A stretch of DNA of 64,000 nucleotides, taken from contig CATQJL010000305.1 of NCBI GenBank assembly GCA_958299035.1, forward strand, positions 75,050,792 through 75,114,791. Reading direction: 5' to 3'. A program made the translations under genes and the position numbers. A model generated the notes under the pieces. It worked only from the letters and a program-made list of their open reading frames with translations, had not been told where the DNA came from and made no database searches. The DNA comes from Cylicocyclus nassatus. Its lineage: Eukaryota > Nematoda > Chromadorea > Rhabditida > Strongylidae. Positions 1 to 11,400 of the stretch are shown here, piece after piece (position 1 is the stretch's first letter; every line of letters begins with the position of its first letter).

Positions 1-3000
1 GTTGGGGCGTGCATTTTTGCGTGTTTTATGTGAGTATGTATGTGTGAGTGCGGAAGAGTGCTATATGAGTGAGCGCTGTGAGTGAACGAAATCAGCTCGA
101 CGTCAGTTGCTGCGATTTTTCACCCCCCCCCCCCCGTGCGATAGCAATTTTGCGATTTCTCCGTCCACCTTCTGCTGACCAACAACTGCGTGTTGCAAAT
201 GGAACCCGAGACAGACGTATAGTTCAGCCCCGTCTCCTTACCCCCCCCCCCATTCTCGGCTCTTTACGGGGCTAAATGCACTAGATTTTCCGCCTAATCG
301 CAGAGTGTTGTCCGTGTCGCTGTGGTTCTTCTCTATCTCCCTGAATGCACTTCTAAAAATGTGTGACAAAGGCGTCGCCAAGGTCACTAACGTTCCTTTT
401 TTTCGCTTCTTCGGCTCGTCACATTTCGGATCTCATAGACATGCCATAAAATTTGTTTTTAACCTCTTTTTTATCAGTGATTTTGTGTTGTTGAAGAATT
501 ATGGCTAAAAGACCTACATGTCTAGAGTTTTTATGTGCAAAAGCGTGTAGAAACGACCCGGACTAGTAGGCGGGGCTTAAATAACCATTTATTGAATTAA
601 AAATGATTTTTTGTGTTGGAATAAAGAAATAGAAAAGCAGTTCACATCAAGGCTAAGCACGAGGTGGCTTTCCGAAGATTCAAAAAAAAAGGAAATCCCC
701 CTTGACTTTCGCAAAAATTTAAGAAGCCCTCCTTGACCCTAAACGCTGATTGTAAAAACCATCCTCAAAAGAAAAACGAAACGTCTAGAAAGAACGTCAT
801 CCAAGTTGTGCTTTTTCGGCCACAAAACGATATCCCCTTTGCTTTTTGTCCCAAAAACAATGTTCAGTTGCTTATAGGCCACCTGTTCCGAGCCTTGGTT
901 TACATTGATTTTACAAGAAATTTTCTATCACACAGTGAAATTTTCTAAAGCCATATTGCCAAAGCCTGGAATGGTTTAGACTAGGATGCATTGACTCTCT
1001 GCTTTTTCAAGATTTTTTATGAAGTTTAAATTTTATAAAAGATTACAAATCACATTTCATGCAAAGGAAAAGTATATTTTTTATTTATGTTTTTATAATC
1101 TATATTTTTTAGCATTTTTTACACTTTTAATCAAAAGATCAAATTGATAATAATGATCGATTTGTTTAAATAATATAAATTTGTAGGTCACACAAATGAT
1201 GGAACACTTGAGTAGCATCCCTGAAATATCGTGCACACTAACATTCTACAGTACTCCTACCGTAGCAGGTGTCCCTAAATAATAATACATTGATTCAGCT
1301 TGTGTATGTAGTTACCTAATTATGACTGCGAAGCCGATGTTATCTATAGAATCGCAATTATAAAATGATTCTTCAGCGTTTTTTATTTCCTTTTTTCTTC
1401 AAAAGTTATTTCCTCTAGCGATGCAATTGGTTTGTCTTTTTTTTTCTTGAAAAGAAAACCTGAACATCTACTGCTCAATTAGATCTTATAATTCCGAATC
1501 AAACCTTTTTTGGTCATAACTGAGTTGATAGAACTCGCCTGAGATGCCAATAATCATAATTCATTAGTGTGATGAATTTAAATTTACTACCTCTTAGAAT
1601 TACTGCTATAAAATTTTTCATCCTTCCAGCTACAGAATAAGATTGAGACACAACTCTTTTTGCATCTACTACTCTCAATCAGATAACACTGAGGTCCCAA
1701 TTTCTTTGTATGTTTATCTCCAGTTCGTCTTTACCTCGCCGTACTCGATTTTAATGTTTCGTATAACTCACGCTTCCCGAGGTGTCGTTTTAAACTGCTC
1801 TCTTCGCAAAGCATCGATGCTGTTTCGAGTGATATATCGAGGATTACTTTCTTCTCTTTACGAGGGCACTTTCTTCTGCTTTCACGCACGAGACACGCCT
1901 CAAACAGCACCGATCCTCTCCTATAACATTCACCTCTCGTATCGATGCTTGGTTTCTCACAAATCCCTCTTTTTCTCCCTTTATTTTATCGAATAAACTA
2001 CGAAGAAAAGATGCATTGTTTTTTAAAGACCTTTTCTAGCTTGACTTCTATAATTTTGGTGAATACATTCTTGAAACTTCTTCTTTTTGGTTTTTTGCAG
2101 AGAAATAGCGCCCCATTCCAAAGATGTTTTTTTCTCGAATCTCAGCAGAAACTTTCCTGGCTTGTCAACACTTTTGTGAATATGACTTATGACCACTTTT
2201 TTGTTTTCCGCTTTTTCTCAAGGAAGACGTGCCCCTGTTTTGAAGATGTTTTTTATTCTCAAGAGGCTGTAAATTTCTTGATCATTTATACCAGTAAGAA
2301 AAAAAGGAGTAATGTTTTTGCTTTCTAATCTTATCCAATTATAATCCCGATTTCAAAATCAAGTTAAACGGTCGTCGATTTTTTCAAAAAGTTTACTATA
2401 ATATTTTTGGCCGTCATTTTACATTGAAAAGTTCAATTTTTTCATTAAATAGAAGAAAAAATATATGGTATTTTCTATTTTTTCTGTAGAAATCTTAATG
2501 AAAAATTTTTGCGATTATCACACATCAAAAAATGAGTTTTGATTTTTTTGCAATCATCATTCATTAGAAAATCGATTTTTGCTTTTTTTGCGAACAACAT
2601 ACATCGGAAAATCAATTTTTTGTCGAATTAGAAGAAAACAACCCATGGCATCTTTCTGAACTGTAATTTTAAAAAAAAACTCACTACAAGATTTTTGTCA
2701 TGGTATCTCTCAAATTTTTTCTTAGATTCCAGTATAAAATTTAAGCAATCATCATACACTAAAAAAATCAATTGTACACCAGAAATCCAGTTTTCCAAAG
2801 AGAAGAAAATAAATTTGAGGCATCTTTCAAAATTGTTGTTTTGAAAAAATTTAACATACAATTTTTAGCAGTCAATTGTATATATATTAGAAAGCTCATT
2901 TTCTCTTATTCGAACAAAGAAGAAAGATTTGTGCGTCATTTTAGTTTTAAGAGGATTGTAAAGGTCTTAATAAGCTTTACTTGGATGTGAAAATTTCCAC

Positions 3001-5217
3001 ATGACATTTCATCTGATATTCAAAATGAGCTTATCTTACTTCTGCACTCCCTTCAAGATACTTTCTCTTTCCTTATGAAGACTATAATTTGTCTGTAAGC
3101 GCAAATTATCATTTCAATTGAATTTCACAATTTTTTCTTTGAATTTTCACATTATTGCTGCAAACTTACTCGTTGTATAGTATCGAAGAGCCTTCACCTA
3201 GTTTTTCGTCTGCACTTTCCTTGTGCCATTTGGTCTCCTTCAACGATTGCCAAATGTTCCATGATTTGCTCCATATGTACGAAAAGCTAAAGAAAAATTT
3301 CTTGGCAGGAGTAACAACGGATTTTACAAATAAACTCTTGAGAAATTCGCCTTGAAAATTCGCCAGATTTTTCACGAAAAATTTTTGTTTACTGTTCACG
3401 CAAATTCACGGACTGTGCGGGTCACCAAACAGAACGCCATATTTTTCAGAGTGCTTCTGCCCTGCTTTTTAGTCGTTTCTTTGTCTAGTCAATAGCCGTT
3501 TCGTAGTCCACACTCTCACAGCATCACAGGCAGCTGTGAAAGGTGAGTGCTCGATTTTCTCGATGATTTTATTTTCTCTCTTTTGCTTATCTTCTATGTG
3601 TGTCGGTCGGGTAGAGATGTGCGAATCACATCACGCACATCAGAATACCATAACATATCGTTTTGTTGGAGAGCGAGAAAAAACTGCGGAGAGAAGAAAG
3701 AAATGGAAGCTTCTAGAAGTTTATAGTATTGTTCGATAGTCCAGAGATATCCTTGGTTTAGAAATTTTCGTAAAAATTGCCAAAACTGTTGATCAAATTT
3801 TTACGCCTACTACTGTTTTTGTTCGATCATTTTTGTTTTTTTTTCTTGCATAGCCTCACGCCGTAAATTGTTTTCCTTGAAAAGATTTACGATCTTGAAT
3901 GTTCAGGTTACTTGAGTATAATTTTACCTGCTTCTAAAATTTTATTAAAGAGTTTTATGATGCGAAATTGCTTAATCTGAGTTTTATTGTTGTTGTCTAA
4001 ATTTCTCAGCGACTGATTAATCAGCTTTTAATCAATAGTCTTAGGGTTTAAATTTTAACGTAAATCGTCCTTAATCCTCATAAGCATTATATTTTTCTCA
4101 GTCCCTTTGGAACACAGAAAAAAAGTTTAAAAAATGTTTGGATACAGCAATTTTTCATATTTTGCGAGAAGAAGTTAACACGTTCTCAGATGTTTCCTAA
4201 AGATTTGAATTTATCAGAAAAAGCTAGTATTTGATTGGTTTCGAAGTAATCTGTCTTACTAGTGAAGGAAAACAAAATTGCGAGAAATCTCGGGAAATGA
4301 GTTGGAAACGAAGGTAGTTTTCTCATGGGACAAAATCGGAAGAAATTAACTTACTCTCAATTTCCTTTTTCGTAAGCAAATAATTATTTGAAAAATGATA
4401 GTGGGTTTTTTGTGTCCGATCTACTTGATATAATCATTACACATTACGATCGCTTTGATATATTCATCGCACTGGCTAAGGTTCATTTTCTATGAAGACG
4501 AGCATGCTACTGGGAAAGATATTTCTTATATTGGCTTCTCTTCTCATAAATCTCATGAGAAATGCTTTCGACAGATAACACGATAGTAAACATGCACGCT
4601 GCACATCCTGCAAACGCTTTGAGCTTTCGAGAATATGTGCGAGTTTTGGTCGATAAACTGTGCAGTTGCACAAAACTGACATCCAGAGCATGCGCAATTC
4701 TATCTCCCGATTGTTTGTGATCAATCAATGATAATGACATTTTTAGAAACTCTTTCCTGTAAACGATGATTTGACAGTTGCGAAAAGAATGGATGAATTA
4801 TGGCAGATAGCGAAAAAAAATCAAAAGTCTGTTCGATTGCGTACGATGTGCAATTGCACAGTTTATCAAATTCGCACACAGTTTTTTGTCAGTACTAAGT
4901 AGATTAAAATAGGCAGAATGCGCATTGCAAAACTGCATGACTTTTGCAAGCTGTGGCTGATCGTAGCAGGACCATGTCTGTGTTCTACTCGTTCTCCACA
5001 GTCCCTGGCAGGCGAAATGCGGGTGCCTTGCTCGCGCATATGACGCGCAACATAATGGCGTTGCGGGTGCGCAGCTACAGTCTGAGTTTGGGACAGAAGG
5101 AATTTTTTTGGAATAAACTAGGAGTTGGCAGGGGTGAATTCAGATATCTAAGTTACCCAAATGAGAAAACTTTAGTGAAATCGAGTTTTCAATCAAATTT
5201 CTGTAATTTTTTTTTAG
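1..5217. other. upstream region of gon-1, no gene found
   Basis: AT-rich, with C tracts at 123-135 and 241-251. A region of loosely repeated T/A-rich words (CATCAT.CATTAGAAAATCAATTTTT) lies at about 2400-2900. An untranslated first exon ending at 3541 (CAGCTGTGAAAG before GTGAGTGC) is possible but unproven. Short inverted repeat near 4650-4880 (GATAAACTGTGCAGTTGCAC and its near complement). Confidence 0.4.
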
Positions 5218-5451
5218 AAGTTGTGATGCGGTGGTCGCTGCCGTCGTGCCGCTGCTGCTGATCCTAGATGCTCGTCGTGCGGCCGCGAGCCTTCGCTGCG
5301 CTCGTCGTCTGCGCATTTCTTGCCGCCGCCAGCATTCTGCTCGTCAGACGACATTCCTCTTCTACATTTTCACATTCACTGCCTTCTTCTACCGAGGATC
5401 TCCTATTAGACGCTGATGTGTTGCAATCAGTCGCCCGGGCCAAGTACTCAG
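5218..5451 (+). CDS. gon-1: gon-1 first coding exon: 5' leader end, start codon, signal segment
   Basis: A T-rich stretch ending in TTTTAG at 5217 is a good splice or trans-splice acceptor. The ATG at 5268 is chosen because an in-frame TAG (5265-5267) lies directly before it and because the frame continues into the prodomain. The first 30 residues hold a hydrophobic run ([18 protein letters not shown]) followed by RR, which fits a signal peptide or signal anchor. The exon ends in ...ARAKYSG at a GTACGG donor (phase 1). ARAKYSG followed by VPV matches the GON-1 N-terminus. An ATG at 5226 opens an 11-codon upstream frame that ends at 5261. Confidence 0.85.
5226..5261 (+). promoter_or_regulatory. 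possible upstream ORF in the gon-1 leader
   Basis: An ATG at 5226 followed by 10 sense codons and TGA (5259-5261) ends six bases before the gon-1 start codon, inside the same exon if that exon begins at 5218. It would be a short uORF, which often lowers initiation at the main start. It does not matter if the mature 5' end lies downstream of 5226. Confidence 0.35.
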
Positions 5452-8400
5452 GTACGGTCATCATTACCGTCATTGATAGTTAGTCGTGGCAGGACCATGT
5501 CTGTTCTTTCTTCGTTTTTCGCACTCTCTCGCAGACAAAATTCATGTAGGCTTTTATACTTCCTTTTCACTCTCCTAGGCATATCCTACTAGCTTTTGCG
5601 AACTGTCACAGCTAATCGTACCAGGACCATGTGTGTGCTCTCTTCGTTATTCTCAGTCTCTCGCAGACAAAATTCATGTAGGCTCTTAAATTTCCTTTTC
5701 ACCCTCTAAGCATATCCTACTAGCTTCTGCGAGCTGTCACAGCTAGTCGTGGCAGGACCATGTCTGTACCCTCTTCTTTTTCCCAGTCTTTTGCAGGCAA
5801 AACAAGTAGGCAGTTTTTACATAAATTTTTTTCCTTTCTGGTTTTTTAGGAATATTTTTGAGCGCTCAATTTGTAAACTAATTTTTTGCCTCACTTTGCT
5901 TCTGCAAAATTTGAGCTCTGTACCTCATGTGTTCAAGTGTAGTGATTTATTAGCCGCTTGCACCCCGTAACATGATTCTGCGATGCACTTTTGAAATGCT
6001 GCGCCTTGCACAATCGCTTTTGGATTCCAATCTGTACCTGTCACAATCATTTCAAAGTGCAAACCTTCCCGAAGCTGATTTGAATGATCTTATTGTATTC
6101 TCTATCATTTTTTTGTAGTTAAGCGCTCACTTCTTACCAAACTGACATTTTGATTCTGTAACTTTTTTATGTGACCACAAAAAATGGACAAATGCCGTTT
6201 GTCAGTGCATTCTTTGCATATTTGCATCAAAAACAGCTTTTTATTGGCTGGACTTGGTTTTTGTGTTCATTTGATTCAAACATATTCTGCCCTTGTGCAT
6301 AAGGTTTGCCAGAAAATTTCCAAAAATTTTCGAGGGACGATAGAGTCCAAGAAAATGTAGCGAAGATCTCTTCCTTTCAAACTCTGTTAAAAAAAAACAT
6401 AATTTTCTTATATGTACACCAGGGTCTGGGCCTTTCCATGTTCTGAATGAAAAAGCGACAACAGCGTAAAGCTACTCGGAGATTGCACAATTCGTGCAAA
6501 ATTATGAGTTTTCAGCTCAATTTTTTTTCAAATTACTCCGTTAGCTAACGCCAAAAAATTGCATTTTTTTCTGGCACAAGTGTGACAAGGCCGCATTGGT
6601 CCGGCCCCGAAAAACCGCAAACGAAAGCTGATGGAAGTGATTTTAGCGAATTGACCTGGCGTAGTTGTCGCTTCCCTGCGGACATTAGCCCATCAATCGT
6701 AACTGCGCTAATCCCCCCCCCCCCCCACCCGCTCCACGGTAAAAAGCTATAGTGGGGTTTTAAAAAATTGCGGGAACACGGCGGACGTCGAAGCAACAGC
6801 TTGTTGTATGACCAGAGGGGCGATTTCAACGTAGCGCTGTTAGTTGTTTGTAACAGCTGTCCGTCGCCACAATGCACTGGTCGTGCGTTCATCGCGTAAC
6901 CACTGATGCTGTACTTTTGATATCAGCTTTCAGGCAAGATTTAAAGTCATGAAAACTGCTGAATAGCTGTGAGATCCTAGGAATGGAATGTTGAGGAAGG
7001 GTGATTGCCTGAAGGAACAAAGGCGAAATAGATAATTTGCAGCTTTTGCAGCTGTGTTATAGGGAAATGTCTGAAAATTCTATTTGAACAGTAGAGCAGT
7101 TATGAAAAATCACAAGAATTAATGAGAAGGTGCTGACATTGATTATGTGCAAAAGGAAGCACACACAAGATTTTCACGCTAGCTTGAGTTATTTCTGATG
7201 AGAGCCAATAGTTAAATTTTCTTTTCACTTTGAAAATGTCAAAAGCAGTAAGAAGTCCTTTTCAAACGGGAAAACTATCCGCAATGTTGTGAGTAGATTA
7301 GTAAGCCAATCGAGGTTAGTATTTATTAGTAAGTGGCGGCCTAACGTTTCGAGCTATTCGTCTTCTTCAGAGGCCTAAAGTGGTAAGAGATTTATGATTT
7401 TATGTCTACCCCACCAAAAACCTCCTCCATCCCCGGCTAGCCTCGACGTTGCCCCAGAATGCTACGAACAAAAATTCCATAACGTGAAAGACGAACCAAC
7501 CTCCTCCACCGCCGGCGCGCAGATGTTGATAGCGGCCGTCCTTCAGTGCCACTGATACCAATAATGGAATACACTGTATACCATATTCGAATTAATCAGT
7601 GGTCTTTCAACTCACATAACGTCACGAATGGCATAAAGTCATTTGTGATTGACATACACTCATTTCGGCTGTTCATGCTAGGATTTCTTGCGAAAATCCA
7701 GAACGCCTCAAGAGCCTTTCTAATGGCATATCGTATTCGTATGCCAGGATCTCGAAATCCTTGCCACCGTGGACTTCAACTTTATGTTTACCGAGAGGAG
7801 TGGTAAGGCTTCCTCGCCTTTTGCTGGCAAGATGTTCTTTTTTTTGAACATCTTGAACAGCAAAAGGCGAGGAACAACTTGAAAGAACATCTTGCCAGCA
7901 AAAGGCGAGGAAGCCTTACCACTCCTCTCGGTAAACATAAAGTTGAAGTCCACGGTGGTAAGGATTTCGAGATCGGATGTGTAATACTGGCATACGAATA
8001 CGATACTGCCATTAGAAAGGCTCTTGAGGCGTTCGGATTTTCGCAAGAAATCCTAGCATGAACAGCCGAAATGAGTGTATGTCAATCACAAATGACTTTA
8101 TGCCATTCGTGACGTTATTGAGTTGAAAGACCACTGATTAATTCGAATATGGTATACAGTGTATTCCATTATTGGTATCAGTGGCACTGAAGGACAGCCG
8201 CTATCAACATCTGCGCGCCGGCGGTGGAGGAGGTTGGTTCGTCTTTCACGTTATGGAATTTTTGTTTGTAGCATTCTGGGGCAACGTCGAGGCTAGCCGG
8301 GGATGGAGGAGGTTTTTGGTGGGGTAGACATAAAATCATAAATCTCTTACCACTTTAGGCCTCTGAAGAAGACGAATAGCTCGAAACGTTAGGCCGCCAC

Positions 8401-11400
8401 TTACTAATAAATACTAACCTCGATTAGCTTACTAATCTACTCACAACATACTAACAATGCCGAGGTTAAGAAGAGAGGAGACTTGGAAACTATCCGCAAT
8501 TTTTCTAAAGTATTGTTGTTGATTGATTCTATTCAAAATTTAGTGGGAAAAAATTAGAAATGAAGGAAAAAGTCTCAGAAGATTCTACTACGCTGGTAAT
8601 TTTTCAACAAATGAGAAAATTACAAGTATGTTGTCCCTTACGCAGCAACACGAATTCCAAATTCCACAAAATCTAATTGAAGAATTACACAGATATAGAT
8701 GTCCTAGTATAAAGAAAGTTTGTTCACTTCCTATACATATTTGGAAGTTTTCTCCTTAGGAAACAAAGCTTTTGCTTATACGGCTGAATCCATCAAGAAA
8801 TGAATTAAAGTTTGTCTTTGAAATTGGAAACTGCGGTCTGCAACCTGCCTAACTATTTTGAACTTCACGTGAAAGCTTTTGACGGCTATAAAGTTGGATT
8901 GAAACCGCGGAAACAGTCATGCTTATTCTTGCCCTCGAGTGACTTGGTCCCAAATTTTGTACTTCATCACGAAAGAACGAAAAATACATGAAATCTCTCG
9001 AAGCCAGGCTATCATCCTTTAGCAAAGTGACTGAATCTGTTAGATAGGTAGAAATTCACTTTATCCAGTTTTGGCATAACATTATCTTCGTTTACGCACA
9101 TCACACTCTACTTTCAACAGTCAATTATCAGAAAAATGTTCAATAATGCATTGACGGTGACCTAGAACTCTTGCTAAACTTCTTGCTCGTAACGATACCG
9201 GTAGCAATATGTCGAAAACTTGCAAGTTCAAATAAAATTTTTAGGCAAACACGGTATAGTTGAAAGACTTCCTGTCACCTCACATTAGCCAGTCTAGAAG
9301 ATACTATCGCACCTTGAAACAATTTCGCTCGCTTTCACAGTCGGTGTGACCATTAATCTTTCATGGACAAAAGGAGACTCTACATATTTTGGAAATGAGG
9401 GAACATGGAAAGTATTTTTTTTCTTCAGCTTCCAAAACTTGTGTTGGTGATTTACTCAGTAACATCAACTTCATGATTTTAGAGTTGATTATTATGTGTT
9501 GATTTGGGTTTGAAGTAATCCGTTTTCTTTGTGTAGAAATTTAGCTAGATATCAGCACTTACAATGTTTGAACGTCTAATGCAACATTACCTCTTCTAAG
9601 AGTGCTATCAAACTATCCGAGTAAGAAGTCTGTGAAGAAGATGGATTCTAATCTGCAATCACTCTAAAAAGGCCCATTACAGCCACGTTTTCTTTTTGCA
9701 AACTCGTCGTATTGACAGATTTTTTTGACTCTTGTGCAGTTATGCGCAACAATGACGACAAATTACAGAACTGCGTATGACCTAGAAACAAATGATTGTT
9801 ATCATCCAAAAAAGCGTAATGTAATGTGGACTCTTGCCCTTCTTAGGAAACGCGAAGGTTTCAAAGGTTTTATTTCTCGGGCGTTATTAGATAAAAAGGC
9901 TTGGGCAAGTATTACTGACGATTTGACAAGGTAAAGGAGGAAGTGGGAGAGGGGTGGGTGGGGGGAGGTTGTAGCAGCAGAGAGGAGAAAAAAAGGGGAG
10001 GGGTAGAATGAAAATGACATCAAAAAATCTGAACTAGTAGAATCTTTCTTTTTTTCTAGAAGTTGTAATGACTGCGACAGAGCTCTTCTTTCCGCATTCC
10101 TCTACTTTTTCTGCTTCCGCAGTAATCTTTTTCGGTAGTTGGAGGGGGGGGGGAGCTTTGATAAAAAAAAATTTGAACCAAGGCCTTGAACCACTATAGT
10201 TTTTTGGACAACCCCAGAACAAATGCTTCATACGTTTTTAGAAATCCAAAAAAATGACCAGAAATCCCAACAAAAAAAGTTTTTTTGTTAACATGTTTAA
10301 CAACTTTTAAACAAAGTTTTCAGTTGAAAAAATTCATTTTGTACCACTTAGATAAAATTTTGATAATTTTCTCCTCGAATTTTTATCATTTAGAGTAGGG
10401 AGGGATTGCGTTGTCCATTTTATTTGAATTTAGGTGTGCCAGTCAGCAAAGGACGTCTGTTCGACGTGGACCGTCACTTTGTGCGACGAAAACGTCGCGC
10501 CGCCGGCTTCGACGAACGACGCCGATCGGCTGGCGTGCGCGGAGTCGCGCGCGACTGCGGCGTCGCCTGCCATCTGCGACTGCGCAGCGTCGACCTCATC
10601 TACGTCGTGCACCTGCATCGATGGCGTCAGCTGGCCATACCGCACAACAAGTATGTCTAGACTATACCAAACTTTGGCGCCACCAAATTGCTGCACACAC
10701 AGATCACTGCCAGTTGTTGAAAACGCGGACGTGGTGCCGCTCGTTCAGTACCTCGACAGCGACTCGTCGGCGCGAGCGCGACTCTCGCGCGCCGCCAGCG
10801 ATTGTATATACCGAGCACGAGTCGTCAACGCCGAAGACTCGAGCATTGTCAACCTCTGCGACAGTGACAATGGCCTGGTAAGTGATATAGATTACGAACA
10901 GAAAACAGCAATGGGAAGAATATTAATTCATCATAAATTCTGCGGCTTTTCGGCCGCGTCTAAAGTTTCTCGTGCCAGTGTCGTGCCAGCATCGTGCCCG
11001 AGGTGCCGATGAAGTCGACCGATAAATATACAGACTGCGTACATATGGACCGATCGCTGGAACGTCGCTGACACGGGCCAACACGGGCAACTCTGGACGC
11101 GGCCTTTGTAACATGTATACCGCAACCTACCGTAACCAACACATTTTCCGCCAAAACCGCTATCACAGTGTAATCTTTGGAGCTCCACTCCTTAGCAATG
11201 GTCCTTCCATATATGCGTGCGCCGCAGTGCAGCTATCGGCATACGACACATTTAGTTGCGCAGCAGGATTACGGTAGCAGACTGTAATGGTGCCAAAAGG
11301 CCGCCACCTACCCAAAATCCCTCGCCTTTTAATTAGCACAAAATTCTACAGCAACGTTTTTTTTCTTTTTCAAGTTTTTCACAGCATAAAACAACCTGCA

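Larger units (their letters stand above)
5452..10433. other. gon-1: gon-1 intron 1 (5.0 kb)
   Basis: Contains the 131-bp tandem repeat, a 14-base C tract (6713-6726), the 1.2-kb fold-back and the exon-like frame near 9738. The remainder is AT-rich and without coding signal. Confidence 0.6.

Noticed and set aside
1643..2328. Two overlapping plus-strand frames of 117 and 127 codons
   Set aside because: Composition is dominated by Phe, Ser and Leu from T-rich DNA, with no recognisable domain or splice context.
3480..3541. Untranslated first exon of gon-1
   Set aside because: A good donor (GTGAGTGC) exists, but nothing else supports transcription; mentioned only as a possibility.
7720..8046. 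108-codon minus-strand frame in the fold-back
   Set aside because: It is mostly the complement of the plus-strand retroelement-like frame and the opposite arm, not a separate gene.
10411..11012. Overlapping open frames of 156 and 192 codons
   Set aside because: Parts of the 10434-frame are used only after 10703. Before that the phase coming from exon 1 and the match to the GON-1 prodomain select another frame; the long frames are GC-rich shadows.
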